Source: JAPOXR01 sp963662395 (GTDB lineage Bacteria > Pseudomonadota > Alphaproteobacteria > Rhodobacterales > Rhodobacteraceae). From it: a stretch of 64,000 nucleotides of DNA. The DNA lies in NCBI GenBank assembly GCA_963662395.1, contig OY759511.1, positions 62,001 through 126,000 of the forward strand, given 5' to 3'. How positions within the stretch are numbered: position 1 is the stretch's first letter; every line of letters begins with the position of its first letter. Below the pieces are notes generated by a model. The model saw only the letters and a program-made list of their open reading frames with translations. It was not told the DNA's origin and made no database searches. Of the stretch, positions 1-10,003 are shown piece after piece. The position numbers and the translations under genes are program-made.

Positions 1-421
1 CCGGTAGATGCGGGCGAATCGATGGCCCTGGTTTCGATCTGAAACGCCGCCTCTGTCGGCAAGGAAATCGGTTCGAGGCAGTTGAAACGTGGCATTTGAT
101 GGCCGCGGGCATCGGTAATTTCCGGTTTTTCCCGAAAATCGGCGATGGATGGTCCGGTGTTCCGTTGGCCTTGGCGGAGGCCCTGGAACCGGGTCACCTG
201 GATGGAGGGATGGGCGTTGTCTGGCAGGGCTGCAGTGGGTTGCAAGGTTCGGGGAACTGAAGCTGACATTGGGTGGAGGCTTCCCGTTTGCAATATCGCC
301 GGGATTTGCGCTCCTGCAAGAACGGGAAATTCTTGCATGGCCCCACCCTGCCCCGTACAGCGGGGTCAGTTGCCGATGCCAGGCAGGCGTCGGGTCGCAT
401 GTTCAATGGGCCGCCTGGACG
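1..421. other. No convincing gene; possible 3' end of an upstream gene at 1-42
   Basis: From base 1 a forward frame reads a short peptide ending VSI and stops with TGA at 40-42, so the last codons of a gene that begins before the window may be present. The rest, to the start of the DsbA-like gene at 422, has open frames on both strands but none with a recognisable product. Confidence 0.3.
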
Positions 422-1078
422 ATGATTGATATCGAGATCCACTTCGACCCGGTTTGCCCGTGGTGCTATCTCGGCAAGACGAGGCTCGGCCTGGCGATCG
501 AATCGCATGGCGGAGCGCGGGTTCGGCTGGCCTGGAGTCCCTATTTGCTCAATCCGGACATGCCGGAAGACGGCGTCGACCGAACGGCATATCTCAACTG
601 GAAATTCGGCGGAGAACAGGGGGCCCGGTCGGCCTATGCGCCGATTGTCGAGGCTGCGCGGGAGGATGGCCTGGAATTCAACCCGGATCTGATCACCCGC
701 ACGCCAAGCTCCATCGATGCGCACCGCCTGCTGCTATGGGCCGGAATCGAGGGTGTCGACATTGACCGGATGGTCGACGAGTTGTTTCGGGACTACTTTG
801 TGCGCGGTCGCGACATCGGCCGGAATTCCGTCCTGGTCGAAATCGCCGGCAGGTGCGGTATGGATGGTGAGGTGGTGGACTGCCTGCTGCGCGGCAACCA
901 GGACCGGAATGCCGTCACCGCCCGGAGCGTCGCGGCGCGGCGTCGCGGTATCGATGCGGTGCCGTGTTTTGTCGTGAACAGGTCTGTCGTTGTTCACGGT
1001 GCCCAGCCGGCCGAGGTCTGGGAATCGGTCTTTCAGCAGATGTCCCTGCCTGCCGACACCCGGGAGATGGCCGGGTAG
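422..1078 (+). CDS. DsbA/FrnE-family thiol oxidoreductase-like protein
   Basis: The 218-residue protein has a thioredoxin-fold DsbA layout. A CPWC active-site motif lies at about residues 12-15 right after the first beta strand, and a C-terminal VPCFVVN segment provides the cis-Pro loop (VP). This is the pattern of the FrnE / 2-hydroxychromene-2-carboxylate isomerase branch, cytosolic DsbA relatives with no signal peptide; none is visible here. The ATG at 422 is chosen because homology begins at MIDIEIHF; the frame is open upstream to 149 but that part is not protein-like. The exact substrate cannot be told. The gene is the last ordinary one before the left mobile element at 1445. Confidence 0.8.
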   Translation: MIDIEIHFDPVCPWCYLGKTRLGLAIESHGGARVRLAWSPYLLNPDMPEDGVDRTAYLNWKFGGEQGARSAYAPIVEAAREDGLEFNPDLITRTPSSIDAHRLLLWAGIEGVDIDRMVDELFRDYFVRGRDIGRNSVLVEIAGRCGMDGEVVDCLLRGNQDRNAVTARSVAARRRGIDAVPCFVVNRSVVVHGAQPAEVWESVFQQMSLPADTREMAG

Positions 1079-1444
1079 CCCGGACAGCTTCCGCCGCGCC
1101 GGCCACCCCCGGCGATTGACATGCCGGGCGCATCCCGATTTCGGTTTTGACCGCTCGAGGTCTCCGCACTATCCGGCCCCGTTATTCGAGGCTCTTCCCC
1201 GTCTTCATGGCGGGTCATGCAGACCGGTCACTGCGGCTGCCTTGCCTCCGAACCGCCTGTCGCAGAGTCTCCGAATTCCGGGGTCGCGTTGGTCTGCAAG
1301 GAGAAAGCGTTCGACCTGGGCGGCACGAACACCATTCACTTCCCGGGTCATTGCCCCGGGAATCGCAACAAGGCGCTCTTCCCCGTCGTCGTTTCAGGTC
1401 AATTGCAGCAAGCGGTCCGGGGCCAGCGGAAAATCCGCATACAC
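1079..1444. other. Gene-free stretch before the left transposon
   Basis: 366 bases between the oxidoreductase stop and the first terminal inverted repeat. Short overlapping frames occur on both strands but none is recognisable. The 5 bases before the repeat (TACAC) do not match those after the other end at 5381 (TATTT), so no target duplication is seen. Confidence 0.4.
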
Positions 1445-1483
1445 GGCCCTAACCCAACATAGGTACCGAATCCGCCATAGGAT
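1445..1483 (+). repeat. Tn3-type terminal inverted repeat, class 'alpha', tnpA side of left unit
   Basis: Starts GGCCCTAACCCAACATAGGT then ACCGAATCCGCCATAGGAT. It matches, with one difference, the repeat at 5342-5380 in inverse orientation. The other copy's tnpA-side end (57259-57294) shares only the outer 23 bases. Confidence 0.85.
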
Positions 1484-1513
1484 ATTGCCCTTTGCGTTGA
1501 ACTCGTTGGTGTT

Positions 1514-4500
1514 TCACCGATTTGGCGGCTCCCGGTTTTCCGGGATGATGGCGGGTGCGGATTTGGGGGGCAGGACACCCGTGTTGTCCCGCAGCCTGTC
1601 GTTCGAGAGATCATACTCGCCAAGCATGTTGGTGTGGCCCCATGTCTGGGGCGAATGGAGTGCGATCACCTTCAGGATGTTGTCCCGCGCCTCCGGGGTC
1701 CTGGCGGCCTCGAGCTGGCGGGTGAGGTAAAGATAGTTCCAGCAGATGATGCTGTTCCTGATGAGGCGGTTGCAGCCTTCGACGACCTCCTGGGCTTCCT
1801 TTTCGGCATGTTCGATGCCGCGCGGATTTCCGACCGCGACGGCCCGGGTGAAACTGTTCGCGAATTCGACCTTGCTGAGCTGCTTCTCGATCGCCTGCCG
1901 CAGTTCGACCTGGTCGATGTAGCGCAGGATGAACATCGACTTGATGATCTGGCCGAAGGCTTTCATCGCGCGTAGAGCCTGTGCTGCCTGGAATAGGAGT
2001 TCAGGCGCCGGAAGATCTCGGAAGCCGTTGCCTCTTTCAGCCTGATGGTCGCAACAAGGCGCAGCAGGTCATCCCATGATGCACGGACGGCCTTCTCGTT
2101 GACGTGTTTCGCCGGCATGATCGCCCATTCGGCTTCTTCGTCCCTGCTGCTGCGGAACTGGTAGAGGTTGTGCGTCTTCAGGTTCTTGAACCGCGGTGCA
2201 TAGGATATCCCGAGCAGATGGGTGACGCAGAAGATTGCCCCCATGAAGCCATGCTCATCGGTGGAGTGGATGTCGCTCTGGACGACATCGTTGTGCATCA
2301 GCCCGTCGATGACATAGGCACTCTCGCGCTCGGCTGCGCTGAACACCAGCGAGTACCAGAGGAAGCCGCGCTCATCGATGAAGGTGTAGGCGCTGATGCC
2401 CTGTATCTGGCCGAAATACTTGAACGAATAGCTGGCGTTGAGAGAGGGTTTGCGAACCTCGAATTTCTGGCCGTCGCTCGACGTATGGAGCGTGTCGCGC
2501 GATCGCCGGTAGATCTGCGGCAACTCCATGCGTTCCATGGCGGCAACGACACGGTCGTTGGCGGCGATGATGTTATCAAGGGAGAAACGCCAGTTGACCG
2601 CGTATTCCAGTTCGCGTTCACTGATCTCCGGGATATGCGCGCCATTTTCTGGACACCGATGGCGCATCCGAGCCCCATGATGCCGGCAATCGTGGTCGCG
2701 GTTGCGGGTGTCTGATCAACGTTGACCTGCTGCCAGTGCCTGAATTCCTCGAACATGCCGCAGTGCTGGTCGACGGTGGCCAGAACCTCCGACAGGGGCA
2801 CCAGGTGCATTTTGGGCAGGATGTCCCGAGGCTTCTCGCTCTCCACCTCGTCGAGCGCAGGCGTCAATACCCGGAAGTCGCCCGGAGACCTGACTTTCAG
2901 ATATGGGTTGGAGCCATCGCCCGCGGCCCTGTTCGTGGTTTCGTATTGCTGCTGCAAGGCGGCCTCGAGTTCTCTCAGGACCGGCTCCGCATCGTCGAAC
3001 GCCGCCAGGCTGGCCCGCTCGAGATGCTCCGGCCTCTCCCGCTCCCATCGCTCCCGGCCGATCAGGTAATCATCCAGGGGGCGATACTTGTAGGACCCAT
3101 CGAGGTTCAGGCTGCCGGACTTGATCGCCGCGGCGACGTGCTGGAAGAGAAACACCTTGCAAAGCGAGACCCTGAACCCCTTCGGGCCGTTCGACACGGC
3201 ATCACGTTCGGCAGAATTCAGAAACGCCAGGGGCATGCCCGGGCCGATGCTGCCGTCCTTTTCGCGGAAATATGCGATCGCAGCCATCAGGTCCGCCGCG
3301 CCTGCATCGCCAATGAGTTCGATCTGCTTCAGGATCGGGCTGACCCGGTTCTGCAGGCGAATGGAACGATCCTCGAGGACGTCATGGAACAGGCTCTCAT
3401 CGGCGGCAGCGCTCTTGCGGATGTCGGCCCGCAGGATATCCACGACACACTGTCCCGGTCGCGATCGAGCATGGTCCTGATGCTGTCCAGCTTCCGTGCA
3501 TCGGACATGGTCTCGTGGTCGAGCAGGACACGGATCCCGTGCCGCAGGTTGGAGACTTCCGCGTCGACGTCATCCAGCAGTTTCCCGAACCGTGCGTCCA
3601 CAGCCTTGCGCCGTGTGAAGACCTCGTTCTTGTATTCCCGGTCCACGGTTGTCCTGAACGACTGCATGACACTGAGAAGCATGTCGACCGTGGCATCCTG
3701 AAGCCTGTGGTGCTGATCGGCGATGAAGGCAATGGCATGGAGATAACGGTCGGCGTTCGAGCGGCGCTGCAGCTGGAACATTTCCGATCTGTGGACACCG
3801 CCCGCGTAGTATCTGATACCTTCGGACCCGATGTCGAGGATCTCGAGGACGGGTGTGATCTTCCCGTGCAGCTCCGCCAGGATTTCCAGGTCGGCGACCG
3901 TCTTCCTGATCTTGCCCGGGCGGGTGGATTGCGAGATCCTGCCGAGCAGCGTCAACCGGTACCGGTTCCCCCCATCCTCCTGCACGAACAGGCCGTCGAG
4001 CATCACCCGCAGCTCCGAAGGCAGGTTCTCGCCGGTCAGGCGTATGAGATCTTCCTTTCGTTCGCCCAGCCGTGCACGGATCAGATCGGTCAGCCGCCAT
4101 GCACTGGGAAGCTGAACCCGGTTTGCGATCAGAAAGTCGATGCAGTGCCCGAAAATGATCCGGGGTTTGAGATGGCCGCGCGCCATCTTCGCGATTTCCG
4201 TGATCAGCCGGCCTTCGGCCTGATCGTCGAAAGGCCGGAAGCCCTGCAGGTCCAATATGCGTGCCTGACTGCGAAGCCGGCTCATCTTGGCATAGCTGTC
4301 CGGCATGAATGTATCGAGCGGCAGATCAAGTGACCTGGAAACATAGGCGATGTCGCGTGCATGATAGGTTTCGGGAGCAAAGAACCGTCGCGTCGCCCGG
4401 AAATAGCCGTAGCCCAGAAGGAACCCGATCCGGTTCGCCGTGCTGCGCAGGTCATGCGCCGCTTCCATGACGGACCGGGAGAAGTCGAAGAATCGCTTGC

Positions 4501-4576
4501 GTTCGACACTGCTGAAGACCGGCGGGCTGCCGTAATGGGCCTCCTCGGCCGCATTCAGGATGCGCATTCGGGGCAT
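1514..4576 (-). pseudogene. tnpA: Tn3-family transposase, three frameshifts (left copy)
   Basis: The intact protein would have about 1021 residues, normal for Tn3 transposases. The N-terminus (MPRMRILNAAEE) is the family's usual 'ILSAAE' start; codon at 4576-4574. The gene is split into four frames. The C-terminal part keeps the DDE-transposase segment (DGQKFE, then STDEHG, and a late Glu in the EGCNRLIRNS region). The length is 3063 bases; adding one base at each of three shifts gives 3066, exactly 1022 codons. Two shifts (near 3438 and 2643) are shared with the right copy. The third, near 1969, is private: GCGCG here against GCCGCG in the right copy. It is presumably inactive unless the shifts are artefacts or suppressed. 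Confidence 0.85.
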
Positions 4577-4716
4577 GAGGGAATCCGCTGTCGGGAACTT
4601 CGAAGAAAACGTTCGGTTTCCCTGCGCGTGAAATACGATGAATGTCGTTGAATAAACCACCCCGGACGATATCCTTTATCTGGCAAAACACTGTCTTCTT
4701 CGAATGCGGGCAGGTG

Positions 4717-5340
4717 ATGGCCGACAACGCATCCAGAACCATCGGATATCTCCGGGTCTCCAGGGAGACCCGGGATCTGGACAAGAACCGCGCCGACATC
4801 CTCACCCTTGCCAACAGGGAGGGTCTCGGCCGCGTCGAATTCGTCGAGGAGACGGCATCCGGCAGGATCGCGTGGCGCAAGCGAAAGATCGCAGACATCC
4901 TGGACGAACTGCGCACAGGCGATACCCTGATCGTCAGCGAGCTCTCCCGGCTCGGCCGCTCGATGCTCGAATGCATGGAGATCCTGTCCATTGCCTCGGA
5001 TGCCGGCATTCGGGTCCATGCGATCAAGGGGGCCTGGAGGTTCGACGAAACCATCCAGAGCAGGATCATCGCCATGGCCTTCTCGATGGCTGCCGAGATC
5101 GAGCGCGACCTGATCTCGGCCAGGACCAGGGAGGCGCTCAGAGCGAGAAAGGCTTCCGGGCGTCCGCTCGGGCGGCCGAAAGGACCGGGCAAGAGCAAGC
5201 TCGATCCATATCGTCCGGAGATCGAGGCACTGCTTGCGAATGGGTCAACCCAGAGATTCATCGCCAAGCGCTACAACACAACGCCCGGAAATCTCTCAAA
5301 CTGGATGAAGAAGAACGAAATCAGGAAATCCAGGCCATGA
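4717..5340 (+). CDS. tnpR: Serine resolvase of the Tn3-family unit (left copy)
   Basis: A 207-residue serine recombinase. The catalytic domain begins TIGYLRVSRE, where Ser is the nucleophile, followed by LSRLGRSMLE and the long helix region IERDLISARTREAL. A C-terminal helix-turn-helix (residues ~165-200, ending SNWMKKNE) would bind res sites. It resolves cointegrates made by replicative transposition. ATG 4717 is preferred over the upstream TTG-type start because the conserved strand begins just after it. It is divergent from tnpA with ~140 bases between, where res is expected. The intact reading frame contrasts with the broken tnpA. Confidence 0.9.
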   Translation: MADNASRTIGYLRVSRETRDLDKNRADILTLANREGLGRVEFVEETASGRIAWRKRKIADILDELRTGDTLIVSELSRLGRSMLECMEILSIASDAGIRVHAIKGAWRFDETIQSRIIAMAFSMAAEIERDLISARTREALRARKASGRPLGRPKGPGKSKLDPYRPEIEALLANGSTQRFIAKRYNTTPGNLSNWMKKNEIRKSRP

Positions 5341-5341
5341 A

Positions 5342-5380
5342 ATCCTGTGGCGGATTCGGTACCTATGTTGGGTTAGGGCC
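5342..5380 (-). repeat. Tn3-type terminal inverted repeat, class 'alpha', tnpR side of left unit
   Basis: Inverse complement of the repeat at 1445. It overlaps the 3' end of the gajB reading frame, whose last residues (GPNPT) are encoded by the repeat. The same gajB/repeat junction occurs in the right copy at 51500, so the joining predates duplication. Confidence 0.85.
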
Positions 5381-7305
5381 TATTTGGTGCCCCCCGTCTT
5401 GCTGTTCATTGAGCCCCATCTCTTCCAGAAAGCGCGAGGATGCTTTCCGGTAGCCTTGGTATTGCTCTGCCCGTGATAAAACGAGCTGCTTCTTCGTGCG
5501 CGTGATGCCGACGAAACAATTGCGTCGTTCTTCTTCAAGCTCCGACGGCGCAGCGTTATACTTGAGGCTTTGCCAGGACGGCAGCACTGACTCCGCCATG
5601 CCGATGAGCCAGACACGATCGAATTCCAGACCCTTTGCCGCGTGAATCGTGAGAAGCCGGACGGCAGCTGGGTCGGGAGGCGGCTCTTTCGGCCGCAGCT
5701 TCATGCCTTGGAGAAGCTCATCAAGTTCGGGCGGCGCGCCCTTCTCGGCCCTGATGGCCCTGTGCGCTGTTTCCCACGCGGCCCTGTCTTCTGCTGCGTC
5801 GCTGATGACGCCTTCGGGCGCTTCCGCGGTCGTCATCAGGAAGGTGATCGCCTCCGTGACAATCTGCTGCCAGCTTGACCGGGATTGCACGAGCCGGAGA
5901 GCTATCGCTGACAAGTTCATGGCGATCTCGTTTTGGCTCGCTTCGGCAGCCAAAGCCCAGTGCTCCAGGTAACTGGTCCCGGTGGATGTCGCCTCGGCGA
6001 GCAAGAGTGCAGTGTCGAGCTGCAAGCCGGCTATGCGGTTTGCTGCCGCTGCGAGCGCTGTGAAGACTTGTCGGTCGCCGGGGCGAAGGGACAGGTCGAG
6101 GCAGCTCTGAAGCCAGGTAAATTGCGGGGAGATAAATCGGTCTCGCCGTACCGCGATCGAAGCGGTGACCCCCGCGCCTTCAGGGCATCCAGCACCGGCT
6201 GGAGAATGGCTCTTGTCCTGCCGAGAACTGCAACCTCGCCTCGTTCAGCGGTGACGATTCCGGCAATATCATCGGCAATGCCATCGGCTTCCTCTCCGTC
6301 CGTCCCAAAGGTCCGCAGCAATATGGCAGGACCTTCCCCGGGAAGTGTCGCGACAAGCGGCTCCTTGCCAGGTGTCCTGTCGGAGTTATGGCCGATGAGA
6401 TTGTTGGCGGCATGCACGATGGCAGGAGGGCAGCGCCGATTTTCGACCAACTGGATCAAGTCCGGCGAAAAATGCTCGCGGAACTGTTGAATTTGCCGAT
6501 AGCTAGCCCCGGCCCATTGGTAGATGATCTGGTCATCGTCGGCGACGGCAAAGACATTCTTGAAATCGTCGCCCGCAAAGAAGCGCACCAGCCGGTATTG
6601 GGCGGGCGTCGTGTCCTGGAATTCGTCGATAAGCCAGTACGGGTAAGACTGCCGCGTTCTGGCGGCCACAGCCGGAACCTGATGGGCTAGCCGGCATGCG
6701 TCTAGAATCATGCCGTTGAAATCTAGGGAATTGTTGGCGCGCAACGCGGCCTCATAGATTGCGTAAACACGCGCGGCGCGCTCGCCGGCCGCCGGATCGC
6801 GGAAATGCCGCGCCGTCTTTTCAGCGCTGACAAGACTGCTGCGTAGCTGGTCGATGGCACGCAGCCACCGAACCCCGTCAGGTGTTACGTCCGCCCCTTC
6901 ATCGGCGGCAGCCACGAGTGCTTCACGCAACAGTTCCCGGCGGTCGTCATCCTGATCGTAAATGCCGAAGTCGGGCTTGATTCCGATATGGGATCCGTGC
7001 TGACGCAAAATCTGCGCACAAAAGCTATGGAAAGTGCCGATGAACGTTCGATCGGTCAGGCCGGGCACGAGGGCATCGACACGCTCACGCATCTCGTCGC
7101 CTGCCTTCGTCGTGAACGTCAGGGCGAGCATGCGGAAATTCTTGTTCCGGCTGTCGTTCAATATCCGCGCGATGCGCGTGGTAAGCACGGTTGTCTTTCC
7201 GACTCCCGGTCCTGCCAGCACGAGCGCTGCGCTGTCCTGCCAGTCCGCGGCCTTGCGCTGCGTTGGGCTCAATCTGTCGAGGGCTGCCTGGAGAGGTTCT
7301 GTCAT
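5363..7305 (-). pseudogene. gajB: Gabija GajB-like UvrD/Rep-family helicase, one frameshift (left copy)
   Basis: SF1A helicase of about 647 residues. Motif I GPGVGKTT lies at residues 32-39. Motif II LIDEFQDTTPAQ and motif III/Q-loop VADDDQIIYQWAGA follow, then NRRCPPAI. After a frame change come LLTIHAAKGLEFDRVW (motif V) and NCFVGITRTKKQLV (motif VI). The change is at a run of five C (6169-6173; five G in the sense strand). One extra G would give ...ARGVTASIAV... and a continuous 648-codon frame, and 1943+1 bases is divisible by three. The start overlaps gajA's stop by four bases (ATGA), showing tight coupling. In Gabija systems GajB pairs with the OLD nuclease GajA in phage defence; that role is inferred from family and order. 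Both copies carry the same shift. Confidence 0.75.
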
Positions 7306-9218
7306 GCGGCGCCACCCAATGACTTGATGAGCTCAACGAACGGCGCAGGCATCTTCACGGCAAGTTCTTTGTCTGCCGCGACGCGCAGCGACAAGGCGCC
7401 CATGTATCCGGTCTTCTTGTTTTTCAGGCGCCTCCTGAACTCGTCGAACGGGCAGGTAAGAGCAGTCTGTCCTCCGACCGTGCCCATGATCTCGCGCAGA
7501 AGCTGTTCGTGGCCGTCGGCGAGCAATTGATCTTCAAGATCGTGATCCTCCGACAATGTTGTAAATTTGCCGGTGAGGTCGTCTTCCGTGAAGCCTCGAC
7601 CCAGTATCTGCCGACGGAACTTGGCGGCTTCCTGATCGCCATCCGTAATCATGTGCCAGGGGATGCCGAACGCTTCTGCAAGTGCCGGATAAATTCCCGC
7701 GCTGCCACTCTGCTGAAAGTCGATGACGGCGATCCCGTGCATATCGAGCGGAAGGTTGAGGGCGTTGCCAAGCGCATGGACCAGCAGATACTCGGTCACG
7801 CCCTCCACCAAAATCCAGCGGCGTGCGAAGAATATCTCGCCACGGACGCGACGGCCGTGGAATCCCAACTCATTTTCATCCTCCACGGTCGGAAGAACGC
7901 GGCAACTGTGCCGAAGCACCGCGATCTCCCCCTGCCGCGCTGCCTGGTCGGCATCATTGCGGTAGCAATGGGCCAGCTTGTCGGCCATTGCCCCATCGAA
8001 CCAGAACCGGGCGGCAAGACGGCCGGTCGTCGGGTCACGTTGAAATACACGACCGCTTCCGCCCTGCAGAAACCCGTCCAGCGATGCGCTCCAGGGCAAA
8101 TCAGAAATCACCATGCCGGGGAGCGCACTGACTTCGGTTTGGCCACCGCGAAGACGCACCAGCCGAATATCGCGAAGCGGAACATGCTGCACAAAATACG
8201 GCGAGTGCATTGTCATGAGCTTTTGCCCGGGCAGCGCCTGCGTCCGATTCCAAAGAGTCCGCGCCGCCTGCGGGTGAAGATGGGCTTCGGGTTCCTCGAT
8301 CGCGAAGACAGCTTCAATGCCTGGCCGTTCCGCTTCCGCAAGCTGTTGCAAAACGGCAGCCTGAAACAGGAAGATGACCGCCAGACTCTGGAGTCCTTGA
8401 CCGTGGTGACCGAGCGGAAGCCAGGGCCTCAGATCCTCGTTGCGCATGACAATGCCGGTGCGCTGAAGCATTTCCTCGATAGCGAGGGGCAGGGTGTTGA
8501 GGCGCGCCGAGCCAGGGCCTTCGCCGACCGCCACGCGTGTAGCCTCGCCAATCATGGTGGCGATATCGGTCAATCGCGGATCGGCGGCGATGATCTTGGC
8601 ATCGAGATCAGCGAGGGTTTTAAGGGCTTCGGCCTCCAGTTCCGGTGGAATACGGACGCTGCGGAGCAATCGGCCCCAGTGGCCGGAGCGCGGGGTGAAC
8701 TCGTCGGCGGCGTCGCGCAAGGCTCCAAGCCAGAAGATCGGCATGTAGCCGAAAAAGCCGGTGAGATTGATAGATCGACGTCGCTCTGGCAGAGGCTCGC
8801 CAGCGGAATCCAGAAACTGCCAGGCGGGGTCGAACACCTCCTTGTCGGGGTTCCAGGCGCAGGTGACGCGCAGCGTCAGAGCGTTGCGGACGCCGTCAGC
8901 ATGGATAGTGATGATATCGGTAAGGGCGGCGACCATGTCGGCGCCCCATTCGTTAGGCTCGTTTTCCTCCATCGTCAGGGTGATCGTGACGGGAGGCTGT
9001 ATGCGCGGATCGCAATCGGGGTCAGGGCGATGAACGTCGCTTTCAGTAAACCCCGTTCCGCGCTGCCCCCATCGCCTCGTGAGAACAATACGCACAGCGT
9101 CAATGATTGCGGTTTTCCCGGCGTTGTTTTGCCCGATCAAGACGGTTGTCTCGCCAAGATCGACGGTGAGGTCCTTGACGGATCGGAAATTCTGAATGTG
9201 GAGCCGGGTAATGCGCAC
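7302..9218 (-). CDS. gajA: Gabija GajA-like OLD-family ATPase/TOPRIM nuclease (left copy, intact)
   Basis: A 638-residue class 2 OLD protein. The N-terminal ABC-type ATPase has Walker A GQNNAGKT at residues 29-36, a signature-like segment HGQGLQSLAVI, Walker B FAIEEPEAHLHPQ and the switch His in MHSPYFVQ. The C-terminal TOPRIM domain shows ILVEGVTE and, about 60 residues later, MITDGDQEA, the acidic metal-binding positions. Class 2 OLD proteins are encoded next to a UvrD-type helicase and form the Gabija anti-phage complex, a nucleotide-sensing DNA nickase; this gene overlaps gajB by four bases. It starts with GTG 23 bases after higA. The right copy is split by a transposon, so this is the only intact gajA here. 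Confidence 0.85.
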   Translation of the reverse strand: MRITRLHIQNFRSVKDLTVDLGETTVLIGQNNAGKTAIIDAVRIVLTRRWGQRGTGFTESDVHRPDPDCDPRIQPPVTITLTMEENEPNEWGADMVAALTDIITIHADGVRNALTLRVTCAWNPDKEVFDPAWQFLDSAGEPLPERRRSINLTGFFGYMPIFWLGALRDAADEFTPRSGHWGRLLRSVRIPPELEAEALKTLADLDAKIIAADPRLTDIATMIGEATRVAVGEGPGSARLNTLPLAIEEMLQRTGIVMRNEDLRPWLPLGHHGQGLQSLAVIFLFQAAVLQQLAEAERPGIEAVFAIEEPEAHLHPQAARTLWNRTQALPGQKLMTMHSPYFVQHVPLRDIRLVRLRGGQTEVSALPGMVISDLPWSASLDGFLQGGSGRVFQRDPTTGRLAARFWFDGAMADKLAHCYRNDADQAARQGEIAVLRHSCRVLPTVEDENELGFHGRRVRGEIFFARRWILVEGVTEYLLVHALGNALNLPLDMHGIAVIDFQQSGSAGIYPALAEAFGIPWHMITDGDQEAAKFRRQILGRGFTEDDLTGKFTTLSEDHDLEDQLLADGHEQLLREIMGTVGGQTALTCPFDEFRRRLKNKKTGYMGALSLRVAADKELAVKMPAPFVELIKSLGGAA

Positions 9219-9241
9219 GGGTTCGGTCTCTACGCGATGCT

Positions 9242-9544
9242 TTACGCGTCGGCCCGCGTTGTTCCGGCCCGCACCGGCAGCCGTGCGATCTCCCGACCTG
9301 CCTTTTCCTCGGCGAGGCGGATTTCATAGGCGCTTTGCAGATTGAGCCAGAACTGCGGATCGGTGCCGAACCAGTGCCCGAAGCGCAACGCGGTGCCACC
9401 GGTCACGGCACGCTTGCCCGCGATGATCTGGCTGACGCGGTTCGGCGGCACGTCGATCTGGCGTGCAAACTCCGTCGGCGTCACATTCAGTTCTTCCAAC
9501 TCGTCCTTCAGGACTTCGCCGGGATGAACAGCTCTCATGAACAT
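9242..9544 (-). CDS. higA: HigA-type antitoxin / XRE regulator (left copy)
   Basis: A 100-residue protein beginning MRAVHPGEVLKDELEELN, typical of HigA/VapI antidotes. A helix-turn-helix spans residues ~22-45 (TPTEFARQIDVPPNRVSQII), followed by the FGTDPQFWLNLQ segment of the family. It should bind and neutralise the adjacent HigB toxin and repress the shared promoter. It lies 17 bases after higB and 23 before gajA, all on one strand, so it sits in a four-gene transcription unit. A GGAG ribosome site precedes the start. Confidence 0.88.
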   Translation of the reverse strand: MFMRAVHPGEVLKDELEELNVTPTEFARQIDVPPNRVSQIIAGKRAVTGGTALRFGHWFGTDPQFWLNLQSAYEIRLAEEKAGREIARLPVRAGTTRADA

Positions 9545-9561
9545 GGCCTGATCTCCTTTCC

Positions 9562-9846
9562 TCAGTGATAGTCCACGATTTCAACATTGCCCGGCCCGGT
9601 TTGACCGTCCGGCCACTCGAAGCAGATGCGCCATTGCCGGTTGATGCGAATGGAATACTGTCCGGCACGATCTCCTTTGAGCGCTTCTAGCCGGTTTCCC
9701 GGCAGGGCGCGCAACGTATCGAGCGAAAGCGCCGCGTTCAGAATCGACAGCCGCCGGGCAGCCTGATCTTCAAAACCCTGAAAGGCTTTGACGAACTCCC
9801 CCGTCGCGAACTGCTCCGACTTCTTGTCTCGATAGTTTAGGATCAT
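9562..9846 (-). CDS. higB: HigB/RelE-type toxin (left copy)
   Basis: A 94-residue RelE-superfamily mRNA interferase of the HigB branch. The start (MILNYRDKKSEQF), the LNAALSLDTLRALPGNRLEA core and the C-terminal RINRQWRICFEW...VEIVDYH strand pattern are characteristic. The ATG at 9846 is chosen because family homology begins there; a longer frame to 9885 would run through the palindromic operator. Toxin-first order (higB then higA) is the rule for this family. It is first in the higB-higA-gajA-gajB unit. Confidence 0.88.
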   Translation of the reverse strand: MILNYRDKKSEQFATGEFVKAFQGFEDQAARRLSILNAALSLDTLRALPGNRLEALKGDRAGQYSIRINRQWRICFEWPDGQTGPGNVEIVDYH

Positions 9847-9861
9847 GTAGTTCCCTATCGT

Positions 9862-9899
9862 ATAGGCATTGACGCTATACGTCAAGCGTCAATGCCTAT
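9862..9899. promoter_or_regulatory. Palindromic operator/promoter of the higBA-gajAB unit (left copy)
   Basis: Perfect 15-bp inverted repeat (ATAGGCATTGACGCT and its complement) with an 8-base spacer, 15 bases before higB. The repeat overlaps a TTGACG-like -35. This is the expected binding site for HigA and would place gajAB under the same control. Confidence 0.75.
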
Positions 9900-10003
9900 C
9901 TCCCTGTTCTCGGGTCGACTCCGGCCGAGTGCAGAATGACAGTGCGCCAGGCCAACTGGTGCGAGTGCAGCGGGTGAAAGTCCCGCAGAAAGGAAAGGCT
10001 AAC

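Larger units (their letters stand above)
1445..5380. mobile_element. Tn3-family transposon unit, left copy (tnpA broken, tnpR intact)
   Basis: A 3936-bp unit closed by matched inverted repeats of about 38 bp that begin GGCCCTAACCCAACATAGGT at both ends. This is the repeat length normal for Tn3-family elements. It holds a leftward three-domain tnpA and a divergent rightward serine resolvase, with the presumptive res/promoter interval at 4577-4716. The copy at 53358-57294 is nearly identical and inverted. The two differ mainly in the ~30 bases inside the tnpA-side repeat. Confidence 0.85.

Noticed and set aside
1440..5385. 5-bp target duplication around the left Tn3 unit
   Set aside because: TACAC and TATTT do not match; the right border is the ancestral gajB junction, not an insertion border.
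7509..9329. 600-codon open frame antisense to gajA
   Set aside because: It mirrors gajA codon by codon, carries no motif and is a product of high GC; the sense frame has all OLD/TOPRIM motifs.
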